The position numbers and the translations under genes were made by a program. The notes under the pieces are model-generated. The model was not told where the DNA came from. It made no database searches and saw only the letters and a program-made list of their open reading frames with translations. From Nocardiopsis terrae (GTDB taxonomy: Bacteria > Actinomycetota > Actinomycetes > Streptosporangiales > Streptosporangiaceae): a stretch of DNA of 64,000 bases. Of the stretch, positions 9,599 through 19,116 are shown piece by piece. The stretch is taken from contig NZ_BMXJ01000005.1 of the NCBI RefSeq assembly GCF_014651695.1, positions 387,415 to 451,414 on the forward strand, read 5' to 3'. Numbering within the stretch: the first letter of the stretch is position 1; each line of letters begins with the position of its first letter.

Positions 9599-9769
9599 CA
9601 GTTCTAGCTCCCTCGTCCATGGGTTCGGTTGACGGTGGATGGTCCGGGTTCGGACGCAGTGGGCTGAGCGGACTCGGGTCGCTCAGCTGTCACACCGTGT
9701 GCTGGTCATCGTATCCACCCTCGGGCACCGGGGGGCCGCCGACCCCGTGTCACCACGCCGGTGAACCCG

Positions 9770-10276
9770 TCACCACTGCGGAAGGAGCGGGGTTCCGGGG
9801 GCGAGGAAGGCGAACCAGGGCAGGTTACGGGCGATCCAGAAGACGACGAAGGCGCCCAGGACCGCCCAGAGGAACCAGGTGGGGGTGGGGTTGCCCGGCC
9901 GTGTGCGCGGACGCAGCGTTCCGATCAGCCAGGCGAGGTAGGAGTAGGCCAGGTAGGGCAGCAGCAGGAGCAGCAGCGGGTTCATACCGAGGGCCCCGGG
10001 GACGTCCAGGCGGGTGAGGAGGGCGACGGCCCGCATGGTGCCGCAGCCGGGGCAGAAGGTGCCGGTGAGCAGCAGCCAGGGGCAGGTGGGGTAGTTTCCC
10101 GGCTCGTTGGGGTCCACGAGGTGGAGGAGGACCGCCGCGGCCAGTCCCAGGGCGCCGAGGGAGAGCGGCCAGGTGACCGGGTGCATTCGCGCGCCGACCG
10201 CCCCGATCCGGTCGGCCAGGGTGGGTGCCGCGGGCGTGCCCGCCTCTGCGGGGGTGGGGGTCTTGTCGTGCTGCAC
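9770..10276 (-). CDS. DUF2752 family membrane protein
   Basis: A 168-aa protein with three to four membrane helices. The DUF2752 hallmark is present: a cysteine in YPTCPWLLLTG followed by TFCPGCGTMRA. It lies between the trp-region membrane genes and trpC on the same strand, a neighbourhood where this family is often found in actinomycetes. No biochemical role is known to me. Confidence 0.85.
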   Translation of the reverse strand: MQHDKTPTPAEAGTPAAPTLADRIGAVGARMHPVTWPLSLGALGLAAAVLLHLVDPNEPGNYPTCPWLLLTGTFCPGCGTMRAVALLTRLDVPGALGMNPLLLLLLPYLAYSYLAWLIGTLRPRTRPGNPTPTWFLWAVLGAFVVFWIARNLPWFAFLAPGTPLLPQW

Positions 10277-10435
10277 GGTGCCGAGCCTACCTTCGGGGGC
10301 GGCGGCGTACGCGAGGGCCGGGAAACGGGTCCGGTTCCGCCTCGTGCGGGGGTGGAGCCGGAAGGCCCTGCCCGCTGGTGCGGCGGGCCTGCGGCTCGGT
10401 GGAGGAACCGTGCGCGGGTCCGGTGCCGGGGGGTC

Positions 10436-10921
10436 CTACGCGGTGAGCATCATGATGCCCATGCCGAGGAACATGAGCAGGTAGACGACGCAGATCGCGG
10501 CGATGATCACGAAGCCGACCAGGCCGATGACGCCGAGGATCCTGGCGGTGCCGGCCGCGGACTCGGCGCCCGCGTAGTCGCCCGTCTGCCACCTGTTGTT
10601 GACCTGGAGGGAGAAGATCAGGCCGATGATGCCGACGACGCTCATGCAGCCGAGGATCCCCAGGATGTTGAACACCAGGTAGTTCTTGGGGGGCTCGCCC
10701 ATGGGCGGCTGCATACCGAAGGCGCCGGGCGGCCCGTACGGACCGGCGGGCCAGCCGTGGTGCGGGGCGTGCTGACCGTATCCCCCGTTCGGAGGGCCGT
10801 AGCCGCCGGTGGGCTGACCGTGGCCGTCGGCGGGCGCACCGTGGAGCGCGTCGGGCCGGCCGTGGCCCCCACCGGGCGGCGGGCCTCCGTGGTTGCCCGG
10901 GGGCGGGGGACCGTAACTCAT
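10436..10921 (-). CDS. CD225/dispanin-type small membrane protein with Gly/Pro/His-rich head
   Basis: About 161 aa from ATG 10921 (GGAAAG just upstream). The first 80 residues are a flexible Gly/Pro/His/Tyr-rich segment; the rest holds two hydrophobic helices separated by a short polar loop (SLQVNNRWQTGDYAGAESAAGTARI), the arrangement of the CD225/dispanin family (LVFNILGILGCMSVVGIIGLIFSL then ILGVIGLVGFVIIAAICVVYLL, written here in part). The loop motif with W and GDY..A...A.A. is typical. Bacterial members have no established function. It sits in the trp-region cluster and may be co-transcribed. Confidence 0.78.
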   Translation of the reverse strand: MSYGPPPPGNHGGPPPGGGHGRPDALHGAPADGHGQPTGGYGPPNGGYGQHAPHHGWPAGPYGPPGAFGMQPPMGEPPKNYLVFNILGILGCMSVVGIIGLIFSLQVNNRWQTGDYAGAESAAGTARILGVIGLVGFVIIAAICVVYLLMFLGMGIMMLTA

Positions 10922-11138
10922 GAGTGTGTCTTTCCGGAGGAGGACGGGGGCGGCGCGACCGGTCCCGGCCGCGCACGGGTCCGACAGGGGCAGGCACGGA
11001 ACACCGGTTTCCGACGGACCGTGGCCACGGCGTGGTGGACGGCTCGGTGAGGTGAACGTACCTGCCCCGCGGGATTCTCGTCTGTTCCGCGCCACCTGCC
11101 CGTGATGAGCCGCGGATGCTCAGGGGCGGCGCGGTCGG

Positions 11139-11426
11139 CTACTGACCGCCCGCGGTCGTGGCCTTGCGGCCCGCCTCCCACTCCTCGCGGGTGGGGGGCA
11201 CCGGGCGCGGCTCCTTACGGCCCAGACCGGCCTTCTTCATCACACCGGCGACGACGGCGAGCGCGACGCTGGCGACCAGACCGATGACGGTCCACGTCAC
11301 GAGGTTTCCACCGATCATGATGGCGACGGCCGCCACGGTCCACGCCACGATCCAGCTGACGGTGAGGAACCAGGCGGAGACGGTGTTGCCGTGGTCGTCG
11401 TGTTCTTCGTGGTGCTCGTCGGCCAT
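11139..11426 (-). CDS. HGxxPAAW-family small membrane protein
   Basis: A 95-aa protein with an acidic His-rich start and the motif HGNTVSAW, a variant of HGxxPAAW, followed by two membrane helices and a basic C-terminus. Proteins of this family are routinely encoded in the trp region of actinobacteria. The ATG at 11426 shares its A with the TGA of the upstream membrane gene (TGATG), so the two are translationally coupled. Function unknown. Confidence 0.82.
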   Translation of the reverse strand: MADEHHEEHDDHGNTVSAWFLTVSWIVAWTVAAVAIMIGGNLVTWTVIGLVASVALAVVAGVMKKAGLGRKEPRPVPPTREEWEAGRKATTAGGQ

Positions 11427-12142
11427 CAGTGGTTCTCCTTCGGTTCGGCCCGCCGGTCGGCCGGCGGTGCGGGTTCGGTGTCGTCACCGGGTTCGGCACG
11501 GACCGCCGGTTCGGTTCCGGCGGGCGTTCCGCCACCCGGGGCGGTAAGTGTGGGGTCGTCACCGGCATCCAGCGATTTCCACAGGTCGGCAGGTGTGTGC
11601 GCCTGGTACGGACGCGGTGCGGCGTCCCGATCGTACCGGTTTCCCATGCCGGGCCAGGCAGGGGCACGTATGACCGCGGCCATGCCGCTCAGGGCCAACA
11701 GAACGGCACCGACCGCGCCCATGGCCGGGCCCAGGGGGAGGATGTCGGGGGCACCCGTCATCTCCCCGGTTCCGGCCGTGTCGGTGGCGAACTCGGTGAC
11801 GGCACCGGCCAGGGTGTCCGGGCGGGTGGCCGACCACAGGGCGGTAGACGCGAACACACCGCAGGCCGCCACGAGCGCGCCCACGACGCGGCGTGCCCAG
11901 GAGCGGGCGGCGTACAGGCCCACGATCCCCGCGAGCCCGGCCCAGCCGAGGCCGCTGAGGGCCCCGGTGAGGTCTCCGCCGGTGAGTTCGACCGGGACCG
12001 GCGCGACCGGGCCGGGTGAGGTGAGCGTCCCGGTCACCCACACCCGGCCGGACGAGGCCAGCATGAGTCCGGCGCCCGCAGCCATGGCGAGCATGCTGAG
12101 GCCGTACTCACGGCGCGCGCCGGAGGGCCGTGTGGAGGTCAC
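11426..12142 (-). CDS. Trp-region conserved membrane protein (Trp_oprn_chp family)
   Basis: About 238 aa with four membrane helices ([68 protein letters not shown]) and a polar C-terminal tail, matching the actinobacterial family named for its place near trp genes. I chose GTG 12142 because it overlaps the hisI stop as GTGA; the longer frame from 12166 would overlap hisI by 28 bases. In Streptomyces trpE usually lies between hisI and this gene; here they abut, so trpE is absent from the locus. Confidence 0.82.
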   Translation of the reverse strand: MTSTRPSGARREYGLSMLAMAAGAGLMLASSGRVWVTGTLTSPGPVAPVPVELTGGDLTGALSGLGWAGLAGIVGLYAARSWARRVVGALVAACGVFASTALWSATRPDTLAGAVTEFATDTAGTGEMTGAPDILPLGPAMGAVGAVLLALSGMAAVIRAPAWPGMGNRYDRDAAPRPYQAHTPADLWKSLDAGDDPTLTAPGGGTPAGTEPAVRAEPGDDTEPAPPADRRAEPKENH

Positions 12143-12483
12143 AGCAGCCGCCCGGCATCGAAACACGTGTGGTCGCCGGTGTGACAGGCAGCACCGGTCT
12201 GGTCGACGCCGACCAGGAGCGTGTCGCCGTCGCAGTCCAGTGCGACGGAAACCACACGCTGGGTGTGCCCGGAGGTGGCGCCCTTGACCCAGTACTCGCC
12301 CCGGCTGCGGGACCAGTAGGTGGCGTCACGCGTGGTGAGGGTGCGGTGCAGTGCCTCGTCGTCCATCCAGGCCAGCATGAGGACCTGGCCGGTGTCGTGC
12401 TGCTGCACGACGGCGGGGACGAGGCCGTCCGCGTTGCGCTTCAGACGTGCGGCGATGTCCGGGTCGAGGTTGGTGACGCTCAT
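12139..12483 (-). CDS. hisI: Phosphoribosyl-AMP cyclohydrolase
   Basis: Opens the adenine ring of PR-AMP, the third step of histidine synthesis. 114 aa, the size of monofunctional HisI. Conserved blocks: [31 protein letters not shown], the metal-binding DCDGDTLLV, and [14 protein letters not shown] with two further ligand cysteines. ATG 12483 is the family-consistent start; the frame continues upstream without homology. It normally follows hisF directly or closely; here hisF is at 28.8-29.5 kb, with the exporter pair, the integrated element and a broken gene in between. Confidence 0.95.
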   Translation of the reverse strand: MSVTNLDPDIAARLKRNADGLVPAVVQQHDTGQVLMLAWMDDEALHRTLTTRDATYWSRSRGEYWVKGATSGHTQRVVSVALDCDGDTLLVGVDQTGAACHTGDHTCFDAGRLL

Positions 12484-12618
12484 GCCCTCCAGGTTATGGC
12501 CGCCGCCCGAGCGGTGTTCACCGGGTACTGGTTGCCGTCGGCGCCCGTCGGGGCGGACTAGAGTTCGTGCGTCCCTGACATCGCCGTTCCAACGGTTCTG
12601 CCAGCCCGGGAGCTTGAA

Positions 12619-13620
12619 TTGACCGCCGAGTACCTGGCCGCCGACCTGACGGGGAAACCCGCCGCGTTGACCGAGCTCGCCCAGCGCTTTCCGCGCTGGG
12701 ACCCCTACGCCGCACTGCCAGCGCTGCTGGAGGACGAACCCGCCTCGGTGCGCTTCCTCGGTCTGGGTGCGGCACGGCACGCCTGCGGTGTGGCGGCGGC
12801 CCGGCTGCGGCGCGGGGGGATCGCGGCCCACACCGACTTCTCCACCTCCACCGAGGAGCCGCCGGCTGGGCCGGAAACGCTCGTGGTGGCGGTGAGCCTG
12901 GGTGAGGGCCAGCGGGAACTGCACGCGGTCCTGGACCGCTACGTGGGGCGCTGCCCGGTGATCGTGCTCGCCCCCGACCAGGACGCGGTGGTGGCACGGC
13001 ACGCGGATCTACTGGTGCCCCTGCGTGCAGGCACGGAGCGCGGCGGCCTGGGGTGCCGCGCCTACCAGCACGCCCTGGCGCTGCTGCTGTTGCTGGGGCA
13101 CCGGTTGGGGGCGCCCTCGGTGGGGGGCAGCGCCAACTTCCCCGGGCTGCTCCGGCGGGCCGCCAACGCCTCCCGGGTGCTGTTGGAGAGCGCACCCGAA
13201 TGGGTGCCCGAAGCCGCGGAGGTGCTGGACTCCCCGGACGGGGTGCACCTGGTCGCACCGGCCGAACGCATCGCCTCGGCCGAGCAGGGGGTCCAGGTGC
13301 TGCGCCGGGGGCCGATCCGGTCCGCGCACGCCGCCGAGACCGGTGAATGGTCGCACACGGGCCGGCACCTGGCCGCGGTGACGGACTACCGGGCGCTGCT
13401 GTTCGCCGGCTCCTCCTACGACCAGCGCTTCGCCGAGCACCTGGGCCAACTCCGCGGCGCGTTCGTGGCGGTGGGCCCCACCCCGGGCCGGGAGCGGGTA
13501 CCGGGGGCGGCGCTGACGGTGCGTTACCCGGGTGACGGCGACCCCGACGTGAGCCTGCTGACCGAACCGCTGGTGGCGGAGCTGCTGGCGGCCCACTGGT
13601 GGTCCCGTTCAGGGCGGTAG
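12619..13620 (+). CDS. SIS-domain protein (GlmS C-terminal-like sugar isomerase fold)
   Basis: 333 aa, reading from TTG 12619 with GGGAG five bases upstream. Two SIS-like alpha/beta halves are visible: an N-terminal part with [17 protein letters not shown] and [20 protein letters not shown] (the position of the sugar-phosphate Ser loop), and a C-terminal part beginning near [19 protein letters not shown]. It resembles the isomerase half of glucosamine-6-phosphate synthase without the glutaminase domain, so it probably binds or isomerises a sugar phosphate; the substrate cannot be named. It is divergent from hisI and converges on the ABC exporter genes. Confidence 0.7.
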   Translation: MTAEYLAADLTGKPAALTELAQRFPRWDPYAALPALLEDEPASVRFLGLGAARHACGVAAARLRRGGIAAHTDFSTSTEEPPAGPETLVVAVSLGEGQRELHAVLDRYVGRCPVIVLAPDQDAVVARHADLLVPLRAGTERGGLGCRAYQHALALLLLLGHRLGAPSVGGSANFPGLLRRAANASRVLLESAPEWVPEAAEVLDSPDGVHLVAPAERIASAEQGVQVLRRGPIRSAHAAETGEWSHTGRHLAAVTDYRALLFAGSSYDQRFAEHLGQLRGAFVAVGPTPGRERVPGAALTVRYPGDGDPDVSLLTEPLVAELLAAHWWSRSGR

Positions 13621-13697
13621 GGGCGCAGGTGGGCGGGCGGGGGCGCCCCCTGGGGTACGGGCGGGCAGGGACGCCCCGTGGTCGGTCGGGCCGCGGG

Positions 13698-15545
13698 TCA
13701 GGCGGAGGAGCGCACCCAGGAGGCGTACAGGTTCGCGTACACGCCGGGCCGGGCCACGAGTTCGCTGTGCGAACCGCTCTGCACGATCCTGCCGTCGTCG
13801 AAGACCAGGACCCGGTCGGCGGCTTCGGCGGTGGACAGGCGGTGCGCGATCGCGACCGAGGTTCGGCCGCGGGTCAGCCGGTCCAGGGCCCGCTGGATAC
13901 GGACCTCGGTGTGCGGGTCGACGGCCGAGGTGGCCTCGTCCAGGACGAGCAGGTCCGGGTCGGCGGTGTAGGCGCGGACGAGGGCGACGAGCTGCCGCTC
14001 CCCCGCGGAGAGGGACTCCCCCCGCTGGCCGACCGGGGTGTCGAGGCCGTGGGCCAGGCTGCCCAGCCAGTCGGACAGGCCGAGCTCGGTGACGGCCGCC
14101 TCCAGTTCGGCGTCGGTGCTCTCCGGGCGGGCGAAGCGGATGTTGTCACCCAGGGAGCTGTCGAAGAGGAACCCCTCCTGGGGGACCATGACGACGCGGC
14201 TGCGCAGTGAGGAGAAGGCGACCTCCCGGAGGTCGACTCCGTCCAGGCGGACGGTTCCGGACGCGGGGTCCATCAGCCGGGTGAGGAGCTTGACGAAGGT
14301 GGTCTTGCCCGATCCGGTCTCGCCGACGACGGCGACCCTGGTACCCGGGGTGATCTCGACGTCCACGCCGTCCAGGACGACGGGGCCCTCCGGGTAGGAG
14401 TAGGTGACGCCGTCGAACCCGACCCGGACCGGTCCGCGCGGCAGTACCCGCCCGGCCTCTCCGGGGTCGGCGATGTCGGGGACGGTGTCCAGGACGCCGA
14501 GGACCCGTCGCCAGCCCGCGATGGCGTTCTGTGCCTCGTTGAAGATCTCGGTGGCCATCATCATCGGTTGGATGAAGAGGGTCATCAGGAACAGGAAGGC
14601 GATGAGCTGGCCCGCTGTGAGGTCGCCGCCGATACCCAGCCACACGCCCACCAGGACGACCGCGGTGTTGCCGACCGCGGCGACGATCTCGGCGAAGGGT
14701 GAGACGGCCATGGACAGGCGCTGGGCGCGGACCTGGGCCCCGCGGGTGGCCAGGACGGTGGTGTCGATCCGGTCGGCGGTCCGCTCCTCGGTTCCGTGGG
14801 CGCGGATGACTGAGGCGCCCATGACGGTCTCGCCGATGGCGCCGAGCATTTCACCGGTGCGCTCGCGGACCTTCAGGTAGGCCCTGGAGAGGAGCTTCTG
14901 CAACCAGCGGACGCCGAAGAGCAGCGGCAGGAAGCAGAGCCAGACCACGAGGGTGAGCTGCCAGGAGTAGACCGCCATGAGGATGGTGGCGACCAGGAGC
15001 TGGCCGGTGCTGACGATCAGGAGCAGGCCGCCCCACTGCATGAAGGTGCTGATCTGGTCGACGTCGCCGGTGACGCGGGAGACCAGGGCGCCCTTGCGCT
15101 CGCTGTTCTGGGTGAGCACGGACAGGTCGTGCACGTGCCGGAAGGCCTTGCGGCGCAGGGTCGCCAGCCCGGACTCGGTGGCCCGGTAGAGCCGCAGGTT
15201 CATCAGGTACGAGCAGACCATGGTGATCACCAGGAGGCCGGCGCAGACCGTCACCATGCGGGTGACGAAGCCCAGGTCGGGGCCGCTGCTCCCGGTGAGT
15301 CCGTTGTCGATGATCTGTTGGACCGCGATGGGGACGATGACCTTGCCCGCTGTGGCGACGGCGGCGAAGGCCAGGGTGAGCCAGAGGCCCCTGGCGAACT
15401 CGGGGGACAGCTGGAGGCCGCGCTTGATCGTGTCGAGCGCGGAGTCCTCGTTGCGGTGCAGGGAGAGCAGGGGGTCCCGTTCGGGGCTCCGACCGGCCAC
15501 CCGTTCCGACCTGTCGTCGGTACGGGCCTGAGTTGGTGCGCTCAT
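13698..15545 (-). CDS. ABC exporter half-transporter, second subunit
   Basis: 615 aa: an N-terminal six-helix membrane domain (about residues 40-320) and a C-terminal nucleotide-binding domain. Walker A is GETGSGKTT, Walker B LLVLDEATSAVD with the catalytic Glu, and the signature is LSAGE rather than LSGGQ. ATG 15545 overlaps the TGA of the upstream transporter as ATGA, so they are coupled and very likely form a heterodimer. The degenerate signature here and the degenerate Walker B in the partner are what is expected of heterodimeric exporters with one active and one inactive ATP site. Substrate unknown (drug, lipid or peptide). Confidence 0.92.
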   Translation of the reverse strand: MSAPTQARTDDRSERVAGRSPERDPLLSLHRNEDSALDTIKRGLQLSPEFARGLWLTLAFAAVATAGKVIVPIAVQQIIDNGLTGSSGPDLGFVTRMVTVCAGLLVITMVCSYLMNLRLYRATESGLATLRRKAFRHVHDLSVLTQNSERKGALVSRVTGDVDQISTFMQWGGLLLIVSTGQLLVATILMAVYSWQLTLVVWLCFLPLLFGVRWLQKLLSRAYLKVRERTGEMLGAIGETVMGASVIRAHGTEERTADRIDTTVLATRGAQVRAQRLSMAVSPFAEIVAAVGNTAVVLVGVWLGIGGDLTAGQLIAFLFLMTLFIQPMMMATEIFNEAQNAIAGWRRVLGVLDTVPDIADPGEAGRVLPRGPVRVGFDGVTYSYPEGPVVLDGVDVEITPGTRVAVVGETGSGKTTFVKLLTRLMDPASGTVRLDGVDLREVAFSSLRSRVVMVPQEGFLFDSSLGDNIRFARPESTDAELEAAVTELGLSDWLGSLAHGLDTPVGQRGESLSAGERQLVALVRAYTADPDLLVLDEATSAVDPHTEVRIQRALDRLTRGRTSVAIAHRLSTAEAADRVLVFDDGRIVQSGSHSELVARPGVYANLYASWVRSSA

Positions 15546-17569
15546 CGGCTGGTCTCCTCGGTGGCGTCGGTGGCGTGTCCTCCGGTGGGGCGGTGCGGTT
15601 CCGCGGGCCCTGGCTCCTCGGGGATCGGGGCGCGCTCGGCCTCGCTCTCGGCCGAGGCGCGTTCGTAGGCGGTGACGAGCTTGGTGTAGCCGGGCGAGGA
15701 GGCCAGGAGTTCGGTGTGGGTGCCGCGGGCCAGGACGCGCCCGCCCTCCATGTAGAGGACCTCGTCCGCCAGTTCGATGGTGGCGCGGCGGTAGGCGACC
15801 ACGACCACGGTGGCGGCCTCGTCGCGCTCGCTGAGCCCGGCGAGGATCTGGGCCTCGATCTGCGGGTCGACGGCCGAGGTGGCGTCGTCCATGATCAGGA
15901 GTCTGGGGCGGCGGACGATGGCGCGGGCCAGGGCCAGGCGCTGGCGCTGGCCGCCGGAGAGGGTGGTGCCCTTCTCGCCCAGCCGGGCGTCGAGCCCGCC
16001 GTCGAGTTCGGCGATGAAGCCGTCGGCCCGGGCCAGGCGCAGGGCGGCCCACACCTGGTCGTCGTCGGTCCCGGCCCTGCCGAGGGTGATGTTGTCCCGG
16101 ACGGAGTCCTCGAAGACGAAGGTCGTCTGGGGTACGAGCGCCGCGTGCTCGGGTACCTGGTCGCGGGCGAGGTCGCGCAGGTCCACGCCGTCGTAGGAGA
16201 CGGTGCCGGTGTCGGGGTCGACCAGCCGCATCAGGACGGTGGTGAGGGTGGACTTGCCCGCACCGGTGGGGCCGACGAGGGCGACGGTGCGTCCGGGGGC
16301 GATGTCGAGGTCGACGCCGTTGAGGACGGTGGTGCGGGCTCCGGTGGTGGTGTCGTCCATCAGGTCGCGGCCGCCGCCGTCGGCGTCGGCGTCGTAGGCG
16401 TCGGCGTAGGAGAAGATGACGCCGTGCGCGCTGAGGGCGAGGCCGCGGGGGGAGGGTTCGAGGGTCCGGTCGCCGTACTCCATGGTTCCGCCGGAGCGGA
16501 GGACGGACTGGACGCGGTCCCAGCCGACGACGCTGCGGGGCAGGTCGCCCAGGAGCCATCCGAAGGAGCGGATGGGCATGGTCAGGAGGGTGAAGAGGAA
16601 GGCGATCTGGACGAGTTCGCCGGGTTCGACGGCTCCGGTGGACAGGCGCCACATGCCCAGGAGGAGGACGGCGAGGACGCCGAGGTTGGGCAGGGCCTCC
16701 ATGAAGGGGTCGAACAGGGAGCGCATGCGGCCGACCTGGATGAGGGCGTCGCGCAGGCGGTGGGCGGCCTGGGTGAAGCGTTCGGTCTCGGTGTCCTCCC
16801 GTCCCAGGGTCTTGACGACGAGGGCGCCGTCGAAGGATTCGTGGGCGACCCCGCTGACCTCGGCCCGCAGGGCCTGGGCGCGGGAGGCCATCGGGGAGAC
16901 CCGGCGTTGGAAGGAGACGTTGGCGGCGGCCAGGACGGGGAAGACGACGAAGGCGACCAGGGCGAGGACCGGGTCGGTGACGATCATGGCGACGGAGGCG
17001 ATGATCAGCATGAACACGCTGCCGACGACCATGGGCAGCGGGGCGAGGGGCTGCCAGGCGGCTTCGACGTCGGCGTTGGCGTTGGAGAGCAGTTGGCCGG
17101 TGGGGTGCCGGTGGTGCCAGGACAGGGGCAGTTCGAGGTACTTGCGGGCGACGGAGCGACGGTAGCGGGCCTGCATGCGGAACTGCATGAGTCCGGCGAG
17201 GAGGCGTCTGACGGCCAGGCCCACGGCCTTGCCGAGTCCGACCGCCATCAGCAGGGCCGCCGCGGCGAGCAGGGCGGCCGCGGTGGTCTCGCCGGAGGCG
17301 AAGGCCGGAAGGATGGTGTGGTCGGTGAGGTAGCCGAGCACGGAGGCGGAGCCGACGGTGACGGCGGCGTGCAGCATGGCTCCGGCGACGGCCGCGAGGA
17401 AGATCCACGGTTCGGTGCGGGCGGCGACCACCAGGACGCGCACGCCCCTGGTGAAGACGCCCCTGTGCTGGGGGGTCGCGGGTCGGTCGGCGGTGTCCTC
17501 GGTTCCGTTTCCGGAGGGCGGGGCCTCCCCTCGGGTTCCCTGGTCCGCCGTCGTGGTGCCCTGCGCCAT
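15542..17569 (-). CDS. ABC exporter half-transporter, first subunit
   Basis: 675 aa with a six-helix transmembrane domain and a nucleotide-binding domain: Walker A GPTGAGKST, signature LSGGQRQRLALARAI, Walker B LLIMDDATSAVD. Asp replaces the catalytic Glu after Walker B, so its own ATP site is probably weak, while its canonical LSGGQ completes the partner's active site. The frame also carries an insert (YADAYDADADGGGRDLMDDT) near the start of the nucleotide-binding domain. First gene of the two-gene operon. Its upstream region (17570-17731) is the host side of the element boundary. Confidence 0.92.
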   Translation of the reverse strand: MAQGTTTADQGTRGEAPPSGNGTEDTADRPATPQHRGVFTRGVRVLVVAARTEPWIFLAAVAGAMLHAAVTVGSASVLGYLTDHTILPAFASGETTAAALLAAAALLMAVGLGKAVGLAVRRLLAGLMQFRMQARYRRSVARKYLELPLSWHHRHPTGQLLSNANADVEAAWQPLAPLPMVVGSVFMLIIASVAMIVTDPVLALVAFVVFPVLAAANVSFQRRVSPMASRAQALRAEVSGVAHESFDGALVVKTLGREDTETERFTQAAHRLRDALIQVGRMRSLFDPFMEALPNLGVLAVLLLGMWRLSTGAVEPGELVQIAFLFTLLTMPIRSFGWLLGDLPRSVVGWDRVQSVLRSGGTMEYGDRTLEPSPRGLALSAHGVIFSYADAYDADADGGGRDLMDDTTTGARTTVLNGVDLDIAPGRTVALVGPTGAGKSTLTTVLMRLVDPDTGTVSYDGVDLRDLARDQVPEHAALVPQTTFVFEDSVRDNITLGRAGTDDDQVWAALRLARADGFIAELDGGLDARLGEKGTTLSGGQRQRLALARAIVRRPRLLIMDDATSAVDPQIEAQILAGLSERDEAATVVVVAYRRATIELADEVLYMEGGRVLARGTHTELLASSPGYTKLVTAYERASAESEAERAPIPEEPGPAEPHRPTGGHATDATEETSR

Positions 17570-17731
17570 ACGCCCCCGCTTCCGTTCCGCGGCCGGTCGC
17601 TCCGGCCCGGTCGAGCCGCGCTCCGGCCGGCTCCGGGCATACCGAAGGACACGGAGCGCGCGTCGGCCAACCTATCCAGCGGTACCGACAGCTTCCACCG
17701 GATTGTTTCAGCGCGGGGCGCATCCGTGCTA

Positions 17732-17742
17732 TTCCGTACAAC
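17732..17742. other. Candidate attL core
   Basis: TTCCGTACAAC, repeated exactly at the far end of the element. The match continues with transitions only: TTCCGTACAAC-TC-A-AACT here and TTCCGTACAAC-CC-G-AACT at the other end. The 17570-17731 stretch to its left is host intergenic DNA upstream of the exporter genes. No tRNA gene is present, so the target would be intergenic. Confidence 0.65.
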
Positions 17743-17769
17743 TCAAACTAGCCCAAAACTCACATCGAT

Positions 17770-17781
17770 CCTCTGACCTGC
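17770..17781 (+). other. Candidate integrase arm-type site, left
   Basis: CCTCTGACCTGC, followed by AAAAACAC and then ATTACC-like bases; the same string with similar flanks is found in inverted orientation at 27432-27443. It lies between the left core and the integrase start. Confidence 0.6.
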
Positions 17782-17872
17782 AAAAACACAGGTTTTACCT
17801 GCTGTCAGCCCATCGCACAACGCATGAAGTGCGACGTTACCGACACCGGATCAGGCACAGGACAGAGGCAAC

Positions 17873-18811
17873 ATGACCACCCTCACCGCCCTAGAGACCT
17901 CCTACCGCAGGCAGCTACGCGCACGCGGACTCTCAGACGCCACCACGGACAACTACCTGAGATCGCTGCGTGCCCTGGTCGCCTGGTTGGACACCAACGG
18001 ACTCCCCAAGGAAGTCGAGCAGATCACCCGGCACCAGCTCCAAGACTTCGTACTCGACACTGCTGACAACACCAGCGCCGCCACTGCCCGATTCCATCTC
18101 GGCAACCTGCGACCGTTCTTTGGGTGGCTGTGCTCCGATGAGGAACGCATCCTGCCTCGGGATGCCAACTCGGCCACCGGGGTCCGCTGCCCCAAACCCA
18201 AACCTGTCGCCCGCCCCACCTTCACCGGCGACCAGGTGGCTGCGTTCCTGCGGGCATGCCGAGGCTCTACCTTCGACGACCGGAGAGACACCGCGATCAT
18301 CCGCGTGTTCGCTGATACCGGTGTACGCATCAGCGGGCTCGTGGGCATGCGGTATACCCCGGACGCGGGCCACAACCTCGAAAACCCCGCCACGGACGTC
18401 AGCCTGGACACCAACCCGCCTCTGGTGCGGTTCCGGCTCAAAGGCGGCAAGCCGCACCTGGTACCCGTGTCCGCTGCCACCGTCGGCGCAGTCGACCGTT
18501 ATCTGAGGGCACGGGCCAGTCACCCCAAAGCGGCCAACCCCGCACTGTGGATCGGACGCACAGGCGCTATCAGCGGCCCCGGGGTAGCGAAGATGCTCAA
18601 AAAACGCGCCCACCAGGCGGGGCTGGAAGGTGTGCGCGTACACACCCACCGCTGGCGCCGCACACGCGCCACCCAACTTTTGGACGCCGGGGCTTCCGCC
18701 GAAACCGTCGCCGAACTCCTCGGCTGGTCCGACCTAAGCATGGTTGCCACGTATGCCTCAGAGTCGCGACAGCGACGGGCATGGAACGAACTCCGCAACC
18801 TGCAACTCTGA
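17873..18811 (+). CDS. int: Tyrosine recombinase / integrase
   Basis: 312 aa. The N-terminal SAM-like DNA-binding domain (residues 1-95) precedes the catalytic domain. Catalytic residues visible: Arg in FADTGVRISGLVGMR, Lys in RLKGGKPHLVPV, His-x-x-Arg in VHTHRWRRTRATQLL, Trp in place of the second His in LGWSDLSMVATY, and the nucleophile Tyr in the same block. SD-like AGAGG precedes ATG 17873. It is close to XerC/XerD-type integrases used by actinobacterial integrative elements. It is transcribed inward from attL and is followed within 35 bases by a small gene and a terminator, so the two probably share a transcript. Confidence 0.93.
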   Translation: MTTLTALETSYRRQLRARGLSDATTDNYLRSLRALVAWLDTNGLPKEVEQITRHQLQDFVLDTADNTSAATARFHLGNLRPFFGWLCSDEERILPRDANSATGVRCPKPKPVARPTFTGDQVAAFLRACRGSTFDDRRDTAIIRVFADTGVRISGLVGMRYTPDAGHNLENPATDVSLDTNPPLVRFRLKGGKPHLVPVSAATVGAVDRYLRARASHPKAANPALWIGRTGAISGPGVAKMLKKRAHQAGLEGVRVHTHRWRRTRATQLLDAGASAETVAELLGWSDLSMVATYASESRQRRAWNELRNLQL

Positions 18812-18845
18812 CCACCCTCGCCAACCCGCACCACAGGGGGACAAC

Positions 18846-19076
18846 ATGACCACCACCGATACCGGACACCGCATGCTCATGGTGATGAGCACCGGGCACG
18901 ACCTGCCCGTGAACACTGTCACCACCGCCAACGGCGCGGTCACCCGTGTGGACGTGCCCGGCGACCTCGCATCCCACCTGGACTACCTCGCCGAGTTCGC
19001 CCGAACCTACCTGGAAGCGTCCGAACGGGAGCGGAACAACATCCGCGACGCCATCGACCAGGCCACCGGCCGGTAG
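18846..19076 (+). CDS. Small protein of unknown function downstream of the integrase
   Basis: 76 aa from ATG 18846 with AGGGGGA seven bases upstream. It is polar, with an amphipathic C-terminal helix (YLAEFARTYLEASERERNNI). I do not recognise it. Its place between the integrase and a terminator suggests an accessory such as a recombination directionality factor, but it lacks an obvious helix-turn-helix, so this is only a guess from position. Confidence 0.65.
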   Translation: MTTTDTGHRMLMVMSTGHDLPVNTVTTANGAVTRVDVPGDLASHLDYLAEFARTYLEASERERNNIRDAIDQATGR

Positions 19077-19088
19077 GCACACATGACG

Positions 19089-19116
19089 AACCCCCGGGCA
19101 CATGCTCGGGGGTTTT
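19089..19116 (+). terminator. Intrinsic terminator of the integrase unit
   Basis: AACCCCCG and CGGGGGTT arms, with an inner GC/GC pair, followed by TTTT. It lies 12 bases after the small gene's stop. Downstream, 19117-19324 contains nothing I can support. Confidence 0.85.

Noticed and set aside
15546..17741. Fusion of the second exporter subunit with a long upstream Arg/Pro-rich frame
   Set aside because: The upstream part is the shadow of the first exporter gene in another frame; the ATGA overlap marks the real start.
17570..17900. tRNA gene as the integration target next to the integrase
   Set aside because: No cloverleaf or tRNA 3' end sequence was seen at either att core.
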